Origin: Bradyrhizobium sp. CSS354
GTDB lineage: Bacteria > Pseudomonadota > Alphaproteobacteria > Rhizobiales > Xanthobacteraceae
Length of the DNA stretch: 64,000 nucleotides
Direction of reading: 5' to 3'
Assembly (NCBI RefSeq): GCF_029051725.1
Contig: NZ_JAACFU010000004.1
Span: 310,001-374,000, forward strand
Shown piece after piece: positions 1 to 7,290 of this stretch; the stretch's first letter is position 1, and the number at the start of each line of letters is the position of its first letter. The translations under genes and the position numbers were made by a program. The notes below the pieces were generated by a model. The model was not told where the DNA came from. It did not search any database and saw only the letters and a list, made by a program, of their open reading frames with translations.

Positions 1-121
1 GCTCAACGCGTCGTATTTGCGATCCGGTGGCAACCCCGGCGAACAGCAGGTCGCACAGATGTCGCTGCCGATCATTCAGCGTCACCTGGCGATCCTGAGC
101 AATCTCAGGGAAGTCGGCTAG
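1..121 (+). CDS. C-terminal end of a DUF4142-like protein (partial)
   Basis: An open frame enters from the left edge (codons from base 2) and stops at TAG 119-121, giving the last 39 residues. The tail, with Q-rich helix and the pattern LPIIQRHLAILSNL, resembles the end of DUF4142 domains, which are four-helix, usually exported or membrane-linked proteins of unknown role that are common in rhizobia. The start, any signal peptide and the metal-binding helices lie outside the window, so the family call rests only on this tail. It fits the stress and envelope theme of the genes that follow. Confidence 0.5.
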   Translation, partial: LNASYLRSGGNPGEQQVAQMSLPIIQRHLAILSNLREVG

Positions 122-209
122 AGCTTTACCCCAGCGACGAAGGAGCGGCGGGGCCGTGCGTGACGGCCGCCGTCAAAGTCGTCGATGATTCAAACCGCGA
201 GGAGCCGAT

Positions 210-629
210 ATGGCGTATGCCCTGTTCAAGGACGACGAAAAACTCAGCCGGACGTTTTCAACGAAAGAGGAAACCCTGAAAAAGGCCGACGACGCCGGTC
301 TGGTCGAAAGCAGCGGGGGCAAGCCTACGCTCGAGGACGACCTGCAGATCAAGCCCTGCTCGCCGGACCCCGAAAGCTCGAAGCGAAGACGACCTCGATT
401 GGACGCCGGGAAACCCGGCGTCCTGATCATCGATCTAACAGCCTTTGCAGATGCTCTTGATCTTTCGATCGACGTGGGAGTCCTGAGAGTTCTCCGAGCG
501 TATTTCGGCGTCGCCCGGCATCGACGGACCGGGTGTCGCAGTTCCGTCAATCCGCCCGCTGCTGGTGCCTCCTGCGGGATTGCCGGCCCGCCCGACGGTG
601 GTCGATCCTCGCGGACCGCCACCGGTTGA
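210..629 (+). CDS. Small hypothetical protein, probably with a frameshifted tail
   Basis: The ATG at 210 follows a strong Shine-Dalgarno (GAGGAG). The first ~58 residues (starting MAYALFKDDEKLSRTF, ending around IKPCSPDPES) match a short acidic hypothetical protein I recall as widespread in Bradyrhizobium; its function is unknown. After about base 380 this frame becomes Arg-rich and runs through a perfect hairpin (402-422) and deep into the antisense gene at 435-1007, which is unlikely for a real tail. In the frame shifted by one base the same DNA reads SEDDLDWTPGNPAS and stops at 424-426, right at the hairpin, a much more natural end. I infer a small indel near 375-395, or a sequencing error; the true product is probably ~70 residues. 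Confidence 0.6.
   Translation: MAYALFKDDEKLSRTFSTKEETLKKADDAGLVESSGGKPTLEDDLQIKPCSPDPESSKRRRPRLDAGKPGVLIIDLTAFADALDLSIDVGVLRVLRAYFGVARHRRTGCRSSVNPPAAGASCGIAGPPDGGRSSRTATG
402..422. terminator. Perfect 9-bp stem with a 3-nt loop between convergent genes
   Basis: GACGCCGGG (402-410) and its exact complement CCCGGCGTC (414-422) enclose the loop AAA. It lies between the likely end of the small plus-strand gene at 210 and the 3' end of the minus-strand gene at 435, a usual place for a bidirectional terminator. There is no clear T-run on either side, so efficiency cannot be judged. Confidence 0.5.
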
Positions 630-1007
630 TTGGGCCGTTCCAGCGGTGTTCGTGCCGGTAGCCGTCGTCCCGCGCGAAGCCGCGGCCGCGTCGGCTGGAT
701 TACCCAGGTTGGGTGATACATCCCCCGTCTGGTTTGTAGCTCCTGCCGACCCAAGGCCTGCCGACCCAGGACTTGCCGATCCAGGGCTTGCCGATCCAGG
801 GCTTGCCGATCCAGGGCTTGCCGACCCAAGGCTCGAGGCACCGCCGGCCGACCCAGGGCTTGAGGCACCGCCGGCGCCGCCGCTCGCGCTTGCTCCGCCC
901 GAACCACCACCGCCACCGCCGCCACCGCCAGTCTGCGCCGAGGCGGCCCCTATCGACGCGCTCGCCAGGAAGGCGATCAGTATCAAGCTCGAACTTGTCC
1001 TACGCAT
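435..1007 (-). CDS. Secreted Gly/Ser/Ala-rich repeat protein
   Basis: The 190-residue protein starts with a clear Sec signal peptide (MRRTSSSLILIAFLASASIG, cleaved after ASAQ), then a poly-Gly run and low-complexity Gly-Ser-Ala sequence. A 15-bp DNA repeat near 761-830 gives tandem GSASP pentapeptides. No domain is recognisable; a flexible periplasmic or surface protein is the most that can be said. The start ATG has AGAGGAGC in front of it, overlapping the end of the gene at 1011-1211, from which it is separated by only 3 nt. It is the last gene of a three-gene minus-strand operon. The repeat copy number could vary between strains by slippage. Confidence 0.65.
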   Translation of the reverse strand: MRRTSSSLILIAFLASASIGAASAQTGGGGGGGGGSGGASASGGAGGASSPGSAGGASSLGSASPGSASPGSASPGSASPGSAGLGSAGATNQTGDVSPNLGNPADAAAASRGTTATGTNTAGTAQSTGGGPRGSTTVGRAGNPAGGTSSGRIDGTATPGPSMPGDAEIRSENSQDSHVDRKIKSICKGC

Positions 1008-1010
1008 TGC

Positions 1011-1211
1011 TCAGCTCCTCTCACGATCATTGTGCGTGTGATGTTGGTCGCGCTCACCACCGCCTCCCGAGACGTGTGATTTGCGGTCGTTGGTGGGCGT
1101 TCCGGGTGCAGGGCGCTCATGCTCGCGACCTCCCTTTTCGGGGTGCTTGCGGTCCTGCCGCGAGGAGCCCGGACCACCGAAGCGTTCAGTGTCTGAGTTC
1201 TTGTGTGGCAT
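1011..1211 (-). CDS. Small hydrophilic protein, 66 aa
   Basis: The start codon ATG directly follows the stop codon of the upstream gene (TGAATG), a typical sign of translational coupling. The product is rich in Gly, Asp, Arg, His and Ser, has no hydrophobic segment and is predicted to be unstructured and cytosolic. I know no function. The tight packing with the genes on both sides is the main support that it is real; the longer overlapping frame from 1267 is considered a shadow. Confidence 0.5.
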   Translation of the reverse strand: MPHKNSDTERFGGPGSSRQDRKHPEKGGREHERPAPGTPTNDRKSHVSGGGGERDQHHTHNDRERS

Positions 1212-1385
1212 TCATCGGTCCTGCTGGTAGCCTTGGTTTGTCGTGTTCTGCTTGATGTTGCCGTCACGTCCCTGGGTGTCGAAGTTCTCGCGGCCGGGCA
1301 CCTTTTCGTCCGTTTCGATCTTTGGATCAGATCCGGGTCCCTTGTCGCTGCGCTGCTCTGGCGGTACGGGGGGCATTTTGGTCAT
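1212..1385 (-). CDS. Small hydrophilic protein, 57 aa
   Basis: I chose the ATG at 1385 over the upstream in-frame ATG at 1469 because AAGGAGC (1391-1397) sits six bases in front of it. The protein is short and charged with many Pro, Asp and Lys residues (MTKMPPVPPEQRSDKGPG at the start) and ends GYQQDR. It resembles small disordered proteins in Bradyrhizobium genomes whose role is not known. It opens the three-gene operon ending at 435. Confidence 0.55.
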   Translation of the reverse strand: MTKMPPVPPEQRSDKGPGSDPKIETDEKVPGRENFDTQGRDGNIKQNTTNQGYQQDR

Positions 1386-1476
1386 TGCATGCTCCTTGTT
1401 TCGGTCTCGCGACCTCATGCGCTGGCAATGAGATGCGGCGGCGGTCGTTCCTGATCGATGCTGATGCATGCCCGTA

Positions 1477-1501
1477 GGAACGAACGATTCCCGCGCGGGT
1501 T
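1477..1501 (+). promoter_or_regulatory. Possible EcfG (general stress) promoter
   Basis: GGAAC (1477-1481), a 16-base spacer and GGTT (1498-1501) match the -35/-10 pattern known for the alphaproteobacterial general-stress sigma factor EcfG (GGAAC-N16/17-CGTT). It ends 32 bases before the ATG of the DUF1236 gene. The same geometry recurs in front of the oxidase operon at 3367. Confidence 0.5.
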
Positions 1502-1533
1502 GACCCGCAGTTCATACCGAAGGCTTTTTATTC

Positions 1534-2103
1534 ATGGTCAAGGATCTATCGCGTGAAGCGGAGAAGGACGGCACCCGGAAGCTGATGATGGTGGGATCGG
1601 CGGTGGCAGCCGTCCTGATTGTAGGTTTCATCGTCTGGTTCGCCGTGCCCCAGATGTTCGGGACAACAGACTATCTGGGCCGCCCCTCTACAGGCGCCGA
1701 CAAAGGTGCCCCTGCCACAACCGTCGGCACGGGAGTTCCCACGCAACGCGAAGCGGTCAGCAAAGCGGCGAAGGAAAACCCGGCTGGCAATGAAGATGCG
1801 ACCGGCGCCCGTGCGCGGGATGTCAAACAGACCGCCCAGCCGGCTGGCCTCAACGATCAGCAGCGCGAACAGCTCCGCGCCATCGTCTCGTCGGCGCACG
1901 GCCCCACGATGGATCGTCCAAATTTCGAGATGATGATCGGTACTTCGGTGCCGCGCCAGACCGAGGTGGCCGACTTGCCGCCCGAAGTCACCCAAGTGCT
2001 GAACGGGTTCTGGGGCGATCAATACCTGATCGCTGGGAAGGATCTCGTCATTGTCGATCAGCATTCGCGCCGCGTCGCGGCAATCATCGCTGGCGTACGC
2101 TGA
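1534..2103 (+). CDS. Membrane-anchored DUF1236-like protein
   Basis: The 189-residue protein has a cytosolic charged start, one membrane segment at about residues 16-39 (LMMVGSAVAAVLIVGFIVWF), a Pro/Thr/Ala-rich linker and a C-terminal DUF1236-like domain (about 115-189) ending in the pattern YLIAGKDLVIVDQHSRRV. DUF1236 domains occur singly or repeated in envelope proteins of rhizobia; biochemical role unknown. The topology puts the domain in the periplasm. A promoter-like EcfG site lies directly upstream, which would make it a stress-induced envelope protein. Confidence 0.7.
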   Translation: MVKDLSREAEKDGTRKLMMVGSAVAAVLIVGFIVWFAVPQMFGTTDYLGRPSTGADKGAPATTVGTGVPTQREAVSKAAKENPAGNEDATGARARDVKQTAQPAGLNDQQREQLRAIVSSAHGPTMDRPNFEMMIGTSVPRQTEVADLPPEVTQVLNGFWGDQYLIAGKDLVIVDQHSRRVAAIIAGVR

Positions 2104-2145
2104 TCGCGTGCCGCCGCATCGACAGAACCATAAAGAGGATAACTT

Positions 2146-2334
2146 ATGCCGAGAGCGAAAGCGCCTGAAAACGACCCGAGAGAAACACCGGTCGACGATC
2201 CGCGACAGCAGACCGATTTGCCGACCCACCGGCAGACGGACCAGCCTTGGCAGGGGAATCCCGAGAAGGAGCAGATCGACCCAAAGCGTCCCCCGATTGA
2301 TCTGGAGCGGTGGCAAAAATCGAATACCCACTAG
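2146..2334 (+). CDS. Small hydrophilic hypothetical protein, 62 aa
   Basis: The ATG has AAGAGGA in front at normal spacing. The product is very polar, with repeated Pro, Asp, Gln and Thr and a motif QTDLPTHRQTDQPW that I recognise from many short Bradyrhizobium proteins. No structure or function is known; intrinsically disordered stress proteins are one possibility. It lies 42 bases after the DUF1236 gene in the same direction and may be co-transcribed with it. The gene at 2355 runs convergently. Confidence 0.65.
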   Translation: MPRAKAPENDPRETPVDDPRQQTDLPTHRQTDQPWQGNPEKEQIDPKRPPIDLERWQKSNTH

Positions 2335-2354
2335 CTGGCACGCACGTACTTCGT

Positions 2355-2822
2355 TCACCCGTCGAGCTCATGGATGGTGGGGCGCAGGTCGCCGCCCTCA
2401 TCCGGTTCGAGCGTCGCCAGCGTGATCGGCAGCTTGAAGCGCCTTGGACCGGCGCTCCCGGGATTCAGGAAAAGCACTCCGTTTCTCGTGTTGACCTGCA
2501 CCCGATGCGAATGTCCTGATATCACCACGTTCACACCGTGCGCTGCGGGGTCGATGGCGAGCGTCTTGAGATCGTGCAGGAGGTAGAAGCAACGAGCGCC
2601 GAGGTGCACCGTTTCGGTTTCGGGATAGCGCATCGCCCAACTGCCGACGTCGACGTTTCCCCTGATGGCGGTGACCGGCGCTATTCGGCAAAGCCTCTCC
2701 AGAACCTCCGGCGCGCCGATATCACCGGCGTGGATGATATGCGACACTCCCGCAAGACAGCGTTCGGCCTCCGGCCTGAGAAGGCCGTGCGTGTCGGAGA
2801 TCACTCCGATCCTCAATGCCAT
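2355..2822 (-). CDS. YfcE/MJ0936-type metallophosphoesterase
   Basis: This 155-residue protein is a compact calcineurin-like phosphodiesterase. In order it shows GVISDTHG (residues 6-13), HAGDIG, RGNVD, LLHD, SGHSH and NPGS, all the usual metal-binding blocks for a dinuclear Mn/Fe centre. The family hydrolyses phosphodiesters such as bis-pNPP or 2',3'-cyclic nucleotides in vitro; natural substrates are mostly unknown. No signal peptide, so cytosolic. The length is normal for the family. The DUF6894 gene ends 14 bases upstream of its start, so the two form a small minus-strand unit. Confidence 0.88.
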   Translation of the reverse strand: MALRIGVISDTHGLLRPEAERCLAGVSHIIHAGDIGAPEVLERLCRIAPVTAIRGNVDVGSWAMRYPETETVHLGARCFYLLHDLKTLAIDPAAHGVNVVISGHSHRVQVNTRNGVLFLNPGSAGPRRFKLPITLATLEPDEGGDLRPTIHELDG

Positions 2823-2836
2823 GTCAGACCAGGGCT

Positions 2837-3055
2837 TCAGTGCAGGACATCAAGGGGTACCTTCCCGATCTCCTCACCCTCATGGTTCGTGACCAGGATC
2901 GAAAAGTGACGGTTCCTGAGTTCGGGACGCTCCGCAAGAAGTCTCCTCGCGATCTCCTCGGCAACATCCAGCGCCATGATGTCGTCAGGCAATTCAGCAC
3001 CCCCCTCGTCTGCAACGGTCTTGGGGTCGATCAGATCGAAATGATAGCGCGGCAC
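2837..3055 (-). CDS. DUF6894 family small protein
   Basis: The protein starts with the family pattern (M/V)PRYHFDL followed by an acidic patch (AELPDDIMALDVAEEIARRLLAE) typical of DUF6894, a short protein class very common in Bradyrhizobium and of unknown function. An ATG exists at 3121, but I prefer the GTG at 3055: homologues begin exactly there, GAGGG is 5 bases upstream, and an EcfG-type promoter (3080-3105, minus strand) would initiate transcription between 3080 and 3055, excluding the ATG from the message. Product 72 residues, cytosolic. Followed by the metallophosphoesterase at 2355-2822. Confidence 0.75.
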   Translation of the reverse strand: MPRYHFDLIDPKTVADEGGAELPDDIMALDVAEEIARRLLAERPELRNRHFSILVTNHEGEEIGKVPLDVLH

Positions 3056-3079
3056 GTGAACCCTCAAATTCGTCGCAGG

Positions 3080-3105
3080 AACGCGCGATCTCAAGCCTTC
3101 GTTCC
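3080..3105 (-). promoter_or_regulatory. EcfG-type promoter for the DUF6894 gene
   Basis: Read on the minus strand, GGAAC (3105-3101), 17 bases, then CGTT (3083-3080). This is an exact match to the EcfG consensus. Transcription would begin about 7-10 bases downstream, leaving a short leader before the GTG at 3055. Confidence 0.55.
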
Positions 3106-3186
3106 GGCGCTCGCACGTCAACTCCGGGCATGTCCGCAGGAACCCTCAGGGTCATCGCGGCATTGCTGCGTTTTTGGAGCCGACAC

Positions 3187-3309
3187 ATGCTCAGAGAGTT
3201 GCGCGTGCTTGCCCAGCCGGGCGCTATCATCGCCAGCCTTGCCGTCCTGTTGCTGATGGCCGCTGGTGACGCGGCGATCGTGATCGCCGTGAAGGGCTGG
3301 CCATTCTAG
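3187..3309 (+). CDS. 40-residue membrane peptide
   Basis: An ATG with GGAG eight bases upstream opens a 41-codon frame that ends TAG 3307-3309. The peptide has a short basic start and then one continuous hydrophobic helix (residues ~12-34, AIIASLAVLLLMAAGDAA), ending KGWPF. It looks like a small inner-membrane protein. No homologue comes to mind. It lies alone between the DUF6894 gene and the oxidase operon. The coding evidence is the ribosome site plus a clean membrane segment; it could also be chance. Confidence 0.4.
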   Translation: MLRELRVLAQPGAIIASLAVLLLMAAGDAAIVIAVKGWPF

Positions 3310-3366
3310 CCCGATGATCGATGTCGGACATATCCCTGTTGGGCCGATCGCCCCGATTGGCGCATA

Positions 3367-3391
3367 GGAACCTTTGTAGGCCTGACCGGTT
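3367..3391 (+). promoter_or_regulatory. Possible EcfG promoter of the oxidase operon
   Basis: GGAAC (3367-3371), 16 bases, GGTT (3388-3391), ending 32 bases before the ATG of the subunit II gene. Spacing and distance to the gene are the same as for the site at 1477-1501. It suggests that this second oxidase is expressed under general stress or in stationary phase. Confidence 0.45.
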
Positions 3392-3423
3392 CCGCCTGTG
3401 AAGCGGAGTGCGACAAAACGTCA

Positions 3424-4434
3424 ATGCGGGTCTGGGTGCGAAGGGTTCTGGTGTTGTGCATGACCTGGCCGCTTGCTGCGTGCGCGGGCCGGCAGTCGGC
3501 GCTTGACCCTCAAGGGCCGCAATCCGGTCAGATCTTGCACACGCTGTTCATCTTTCTCGCCGTGGCAGCGATGGTCTGGACCGCTGTCGTGATCGTCCTG
3601 GGAATCGGAATGTTGCGGCGGAAGCGTTCGGCCGATCGGCCGCTCGATCTTCACCAGGCGTTTGAGGAACGCTCCGGGCGCGTCATCCTCGCGCTCGGGA
3701 TTGCAACCACCGTCATCGTGCTCGGCCTCTCCCTTGTCAGCTATGCCGGTCAGCGCACCGTCTTCGTCAAGGACGAGAAAGCCCACACGCTCAAGATCAT
3801 CGGCCACCAATGGTGGTGGGAGGTCCGCTACGAGGCCGACAGTCCGCACCAGAGTTTCGTGACCGCCAACGAGATCCGGATCCCTACCGGCCAGCCCGTG
3901 AAGGTCGAGCTTGAATCCGCCGATGTGATCCACAGCTTCTGGGTGCCCAGCCTGACCGGCAAGATGGACTTGATCCCCGGGCAGAAGAACGAGCTGCAAT
4001 TCACGGCGAAGAATGCCGGCGTCTATCGCGGACAATGCGCCGAGTTCTGCGGGATCCAGCACGCCCACATGGCGTTCGCGGTGATCGCGATGTCTCCCGA
4101 CGAGTTCGGCCGCTGGCGTGACCATGAAAACCAGAGCGCGAACAGCCCCGCGGATCAGCTCGGCAAACAGGGCGAGGCTCTGTTCCGGGGACGCGGATGC
4201 GCCTTGTGCCACAACATCAGCGGCACGCTGGCCGGCGGGCAGCTCGGCCCGGATCTCACGCATATCGGCAGCCGCACGACCATCGCGGCGGGGACGCTGC
4301 CGAATACTCCCGCGACGCTCGGCGCCTGGATCGCCGATCCCCAGCACATCAAGCCCGGCAATCTCATGCCGAAGATGCCGCTGCAATCGGATGAGCTGAT
4401 CGCGATCATTCATTATCTGGAGCAGCTCAAGTGA
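3424..4434 (+). CDS. coxB: Cytochrome c oxidase subunit II with fused cytochrome c domain (caa3 type)
   Basis: The 336-residue protein starts with a lipoprotein-type signal (lipobox LAAC, Cys20), followed by two membrane helices (about 37-62 and 88-110) and the periplasmic CuA domain. CuA ligands are visible: His170 and the block C205-A-E-F-C209 with His213 and Met216; the aromatic patch HQWWWE lies before it. A cytochrome c domain follows with the haem site C259-A-L-C262-H and a downstream Met (LMPKM). It accepts electrons and passes them to subunit I. The subunit II-cytochrome c fusion followed by subunits I and III resembles coxMNOP, the alternative oxidase of Bradyrhizobium japonicum, so this may be coxM. 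Its stop overlaps the GTG of the next gene. Confidence 0.93.
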   Translation: MRVWVRRVLVLCMTWPLAACAGRQSALDPQGPQSGQILHTLFIFLAVAAMVWTAVVIVLGIGMLRRKRSADRPLDLHQAFEERSGRVILALGIATTVIVLGLSLVSYAGQRTVFVKDEKAHTLKIIGHQWWWEVRYEADSPHQSFVTANEIRIPTGQPVKVELESADVIHSFWVPSLTGKMDLIPGQKNELQFTAKNAGVYRGQCAEFCGIQHAHMAFAVIAMSPDEFGRWRDHENQSANSPADQLGKQGEALFRGRGCALCHNISGTLAGGQLGPDLTHIGSRTTIAAGTLPNTPATLGAWIADPQHIKPGNLMPKMPLQSDELIAIIHYLEQLK

Positions 4435-6344
4435 GCATCGCCGCTGAACCAAATGATTTGCGGGATGACGTCCTGAACGGCCTGCAGCTTTCGACGCAGC
4501 TCGAGCGGGTGTGGCGCACGCCGTCCGGGTGGATGGGCGCGCTGATGGCAGTCGACCACAAGGTGGTCGGCCGCCGTTACATCGTCACGGCGTTCGTATT
4601 CCTGCTCCTCGGCGGCATCCTTGCGGTCCTGATGCGCGTTCAGCTTGCCGGGCCGGAGAAGACGTTTCTCTCCGCCGACAAGTACAATCAGGTCTTCACG
4701 ATGCACGGCTCGACGATGATGTTCCTGTTCGCTGTGCCCGTCATGGAGGCGTTCGCCGTCTATCTGGTGCCCTTGATGGTCGGCACGCGGAACATCGCCT
4801 TTCCGCGGCTGAACGCCTTCAGCTATTGGATGTTTCTGTTCGGCGGCTGCTTCCTGTGGATCTCCTTCCTGTTCAATGTCGGCCCCGATGTCGGCTGGTT
4901 TTCCTACGTTCCCCTCTCCAGCCTGCAGTTCACACCGACGAAGCGCGCCGACGTCTGGGCGCAGATGATCACCTTTACCGAGGTCGCGGCGCTCGCAGTC
5001 GCCGTCGAGATCGTCGTCACCGTGTTCAAGCTCCGCGCGCCCGGCATGACGCTCGACCGCATTCCCCTGTTCGTCTGGGCCATGCTGGTGACGGCCTTCC
5101 TGGTGATGTTCGCCATGCCATCGATCATGGTTGCATCGACGTCACTGATCCTGGATCGGCTCGTCAATACCCGCTTCTACGATTCCTCATCGGGTGGACA
5201 TCCCCTGCTCTGGCAGCACCTGTTCTGGTTCTTCGGCCATCCCGAGGTCTACATCATTTTCATCCCGGGCACGGGGATGGTCTCGGCGATCCTCGCGACG
5301 TTCGCGCGGCGGCCGGTGATCGGCTATCCCGTCGTGATCCTCTCCCTGATCGCGACCGGCTTCCTGTCGTTCGGCCTCTGGGTCCACCACATGTTCGTCA
5401 CGGGCCTGCCCCAACTCGGCGCGGCCCTGTTCACCGCCTCCAGCATGCTGATCGCGGTGCCGAGTGGACTGCAGATCTTCTGCTGGCTGGCAACGCTCTG
5501 GGACGGACGTCCGGTCTACCGGACGCCGCTGTTGTTCGTGATCGGCTTCATCGTGATCTTTGTGCTCGGCGGATTGTCCGGCGTCATGGTCGCCTCGGTC
5601 CCGATCGATACCCAGGTGCACGACACTTATTTCGTCGTGGCCCACTTCCATTATGTCCTTATCGGCGGCGCTGTTTTCCCGCTGATCGGCGCGGTCTACT
5701 ACTGGTTTCCCAAGATCGCGGGCCGCATGCTGAGCGAAAGACTTGGGCGCTGGAACTTCTGGCTCGCCTTCATCGGCTTCAACGTCGCGTTCTTTCCCAT
5801 GCACATCCTCGGGCTGATTGGGATGCCGCGCCGGGTCTACACCTACACGGCCGACATGGATTGGGCGCACCTGAACCTCTTGTCCAGCGGCGGTGCGCTG
5901 ATTTTCGCGCTCAGCTTCGCGTTGCTTCTGGTCAATGTGATCTACAGCCTGCGCAAGGGCGAGCTCGCAGGCGACAATCCCTGGGATGCCTCGACGCTGG
6001 AATGGGCGACCTCGTCGCCACCTCCGCCGCAGAACTTCGACCGCATTCCGGTCGTCAAGCACCGCGATCCGCTGTGGGCCGATAGCGAGAGCCTGCCCGT
6101 GGTCGCGGGCCTGAGTGCAGAGCGGCGCGAAGTCCTGCTGACCTCGCTGGCGGAAGCGGAGCCGCAGATCCGCGAGGCATCGCCCGAGCCGAGCATCTGG
6201 CCACTGCTCGCGGCGATCGCGACGACGATCTTCTTCATCGGCTCGATCTTCACGCCCTGGGCGGTGCTCTGGGGCACGCCGCCGATGGCCGTGACTTTGA
6301 TCGGCTGGTTCTGGCCGACCGGCAGCAAGGAGGACGAGGAGTGA
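4431..6344 (+). CDS. ctaD: Cytochrome c oxidase subunit I lacking canonical D- and K-channel residues
   Basis: A GTG start overlaps the preceding stop (GTGA). The 637-residue protein has the usual twelve membrane helices and all haem a/a3-CuB ligands: the HGSTMMF helix, HPEVY (His270, Glu272, Tyr274), HH before MFVTGL, and HDTYFVVAHFHY. Glu272 matches E278 of Paracoccus. Two residues are odd. The Asp at the mouth of the D channel (D124 in GAPDMAFPRLN) is Asn121 here (GTRNIAFPRLN), and the K-channel lysine (K354, PTGIK) is Gln348 (PSGLQ). The spacing from Glu272 to Gln348 (76) is the same as in Paracoccus. It should reduce O2, but proton pumping may be altered. Possibly coxN. Confidence 0.93.
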   Translation: MSIAAEPNDLRDDVLNGLQLSTQLERVWRTPSGWMGALMAVDHKVVGRRYIVTAFVFLLLGGILAVLMRVQLAGPEKTFLSADKYNQVFTMHGSTMMFLFAVPVMEAFAVYLVPLMVGTRNIAFPRLNAFSYWMFLFGGCFLWISFLFNVGPDVGWFSYVPLSSLQFTPTKRADVWAQMITFTEVAALAVAVEIVVTVFKLRAPGMTLDRIPLFVWAMLVTAFLVMFAMPSIMVASTSLILDRLVNTRFYDSSSGGHPLLWQHLFWFFGHPEVYIIFIPGTGMVSAILATFARRPVIGYPVVILSLIATGFLSFGLWVHHMFVTGLPQLGAALFTASSMLIAVPSGLQIFCWLATLWDGRPVYRTPLLFVIGFIVIFVLGGLSGVMVASVPIDTQVHDTYFVVAHFHYVLIGGAVFPLIGAVYYWFPKIAGRMLSERLGRWNFWLAFIGFNVAFFPMHILGLIGMPRRVYTYTADMDWAHLNLLSSGGALIFALSFALLLVNVIYSLRKGELAGDNPWDASTLEWATSSPPPPQNFDRIPVVKHRDPLWADSESLPVVAGLSAERREVLLTSLAEAEPQIREASPEPSIWPLLAAIATTIFFIGSIFTPWAVLWGTPPMAVTLIGWFWPTGSKEDEE

Positions 6345-6940
6345 GACAGACTATCGTCCGCGACGTCTCGGACCTGCCGACTTACGGCTACGGCCCGCGC
6401 AGTGGCCCCTGGTGGGGCGCCATGGGTTTCATGGCCCTCGAAGGCATGGGCTTTGCCGTTGCCATCGGCGCCTACCTTTATCTCTACGCAGTCAACCCGA
6501 GCTGGCCGATCGGAGCCTCCCCGCCGGATCTCTGGCCGGGGACGGTCGAGACGGTGATCTATGTGTTGAGCATCATTCCCAACGAGTTCACGAACCGCGC
6601 CGCACACCGGCAGGATCTCGCGAAGGTGCGGATCGGCCTGATCGTGATGGCCCTGATCGGCATCGCTCTGCTGGTGCTGCGCGGCTTCGAATTCGCGCAT
6701 CTCAACACCCGATGGGACAATTCAGCCTACGGCTCGATCGTATGGCTCATTCTGGGGCTGCACACGACTCACCTTGCCACCGATCTCGGCGACACCGTCG
6801 TGCTGGCGGTGTTGATGTTCACGCGCCATGCGAAACCGCGCCGGTTCAGCGATGTGACCGACAACGTGTTCTACTGGAACTTCGTCGTGCTCGCCTGGCT
6901 GCCGCTCTACGTCTTGCTCGATTGGGTGCCACGCCTATGA
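6341..6940 (+). CDS. Cytochrome c oxidase subunit III-like protein
   Basis: The GTG start overlaps the stop of subunit I by four bases. The 199-residue protein has five hydrophobic segments, an N-terminal WWGAMGFMALEGMGFA helix, a glutamate helix with LRGFEFAHL and a last helix LGLHTTHLATDL, all typical of haem-copper oxidase subunit III. At about 200 residues it is the short form, without the first two helices of mitochondrial subunit III. In the coxMNOP scheme it is CoxO. It stabilises subunit I and helps proton uptake in related enzymes. Its stop overlaps the ATG of the next gene. Confidence 0.85.
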   Translation: MRQTIVRDVSDLPTYGYGPRSGPWWGAMGFMALEGMGFAVAIGAYLYLYAVNPSWPIGASPPDLWPGTVETVIYVLSIIPNEFTNRAAHRQDLAKVRIGLIVMALIGIALLVLRGFEFAHLNTRWDNSAYGSIVWLILGLHTTHLATDLGDTVVLAVLMFTRHAKPRRFSDVTDNVFYWNFVVLAWLPLYVLLDWVPRL

Positions 6941-7290
6941 CTGCAGCCGATCGACATTCCAGACTGCTTTACTGGGCCGGCGTTGCGCTCGGACCCATCG
7001 CTTGGGGTATCAATTTGCAGGGCGTCTACGTGCTCGCGCACTTCTCCTGCGAACAGACCAGGATCAGTGGCGCGATCATGAGTGCGGTTCTAGCTATCGT
7101 CGCTCTCGCAGGCACTGTCATTTCAGCCCGCGCCGTTCAACGCGGCGCTGGGGCTGAATGGACGGATGCGCAAGGCGGCGGGCCACGAACGTTCATGGCC
7201 TGGCTCGGCGTCGGCTCCGGCGTGCTGTTTGCGTTGGTGATTGCGAACCAGTTCGCCGCCTCGCTCATGATCAGCCCATGCCTGCGCTGA
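6937..7290 (+). CDS. Small membrane protein of the oxidase operon (CoxP-like position)
   Basis: The ATG at 6937 overlaps the previous stop (ATGA), which fixes the start inside a longer open frame. The 117-residue product has three hydrophobic segments (about 11-31, 45-66, 82-108) and no metal-binding motif. By position it corresponds to the fourth gene of coxMNOP-like operons, but I cannot identify a family by sequence. An accessory subunit of the oxidase or an assembly protein is likely. It overlaps ctaG by 13 bases. Confidence 0.7.
   Translation: MTAADRHSRLLYWAGVALGPIAWGINLQGVYVLAHFSCEQTRISGAIMSAVLAIVALAGTVISARAVQRGAGAEWTDAQGGGPRTFMAWLGVGSGVLFALVIANQFAASLMISPCLR

Noticed and set aside
761..830. 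15-bp tandem repeat as a separate element
   Set aside because: It is in frame inside the Gly/Ser-rich secreted protein and encodes its GSASP repeats.
4511..6085. 524-codon plus-strand frame inside subunit I
   Set aside because: Frameshifted shadow of the well-supported oxidase gene, extremely Arg-rich.
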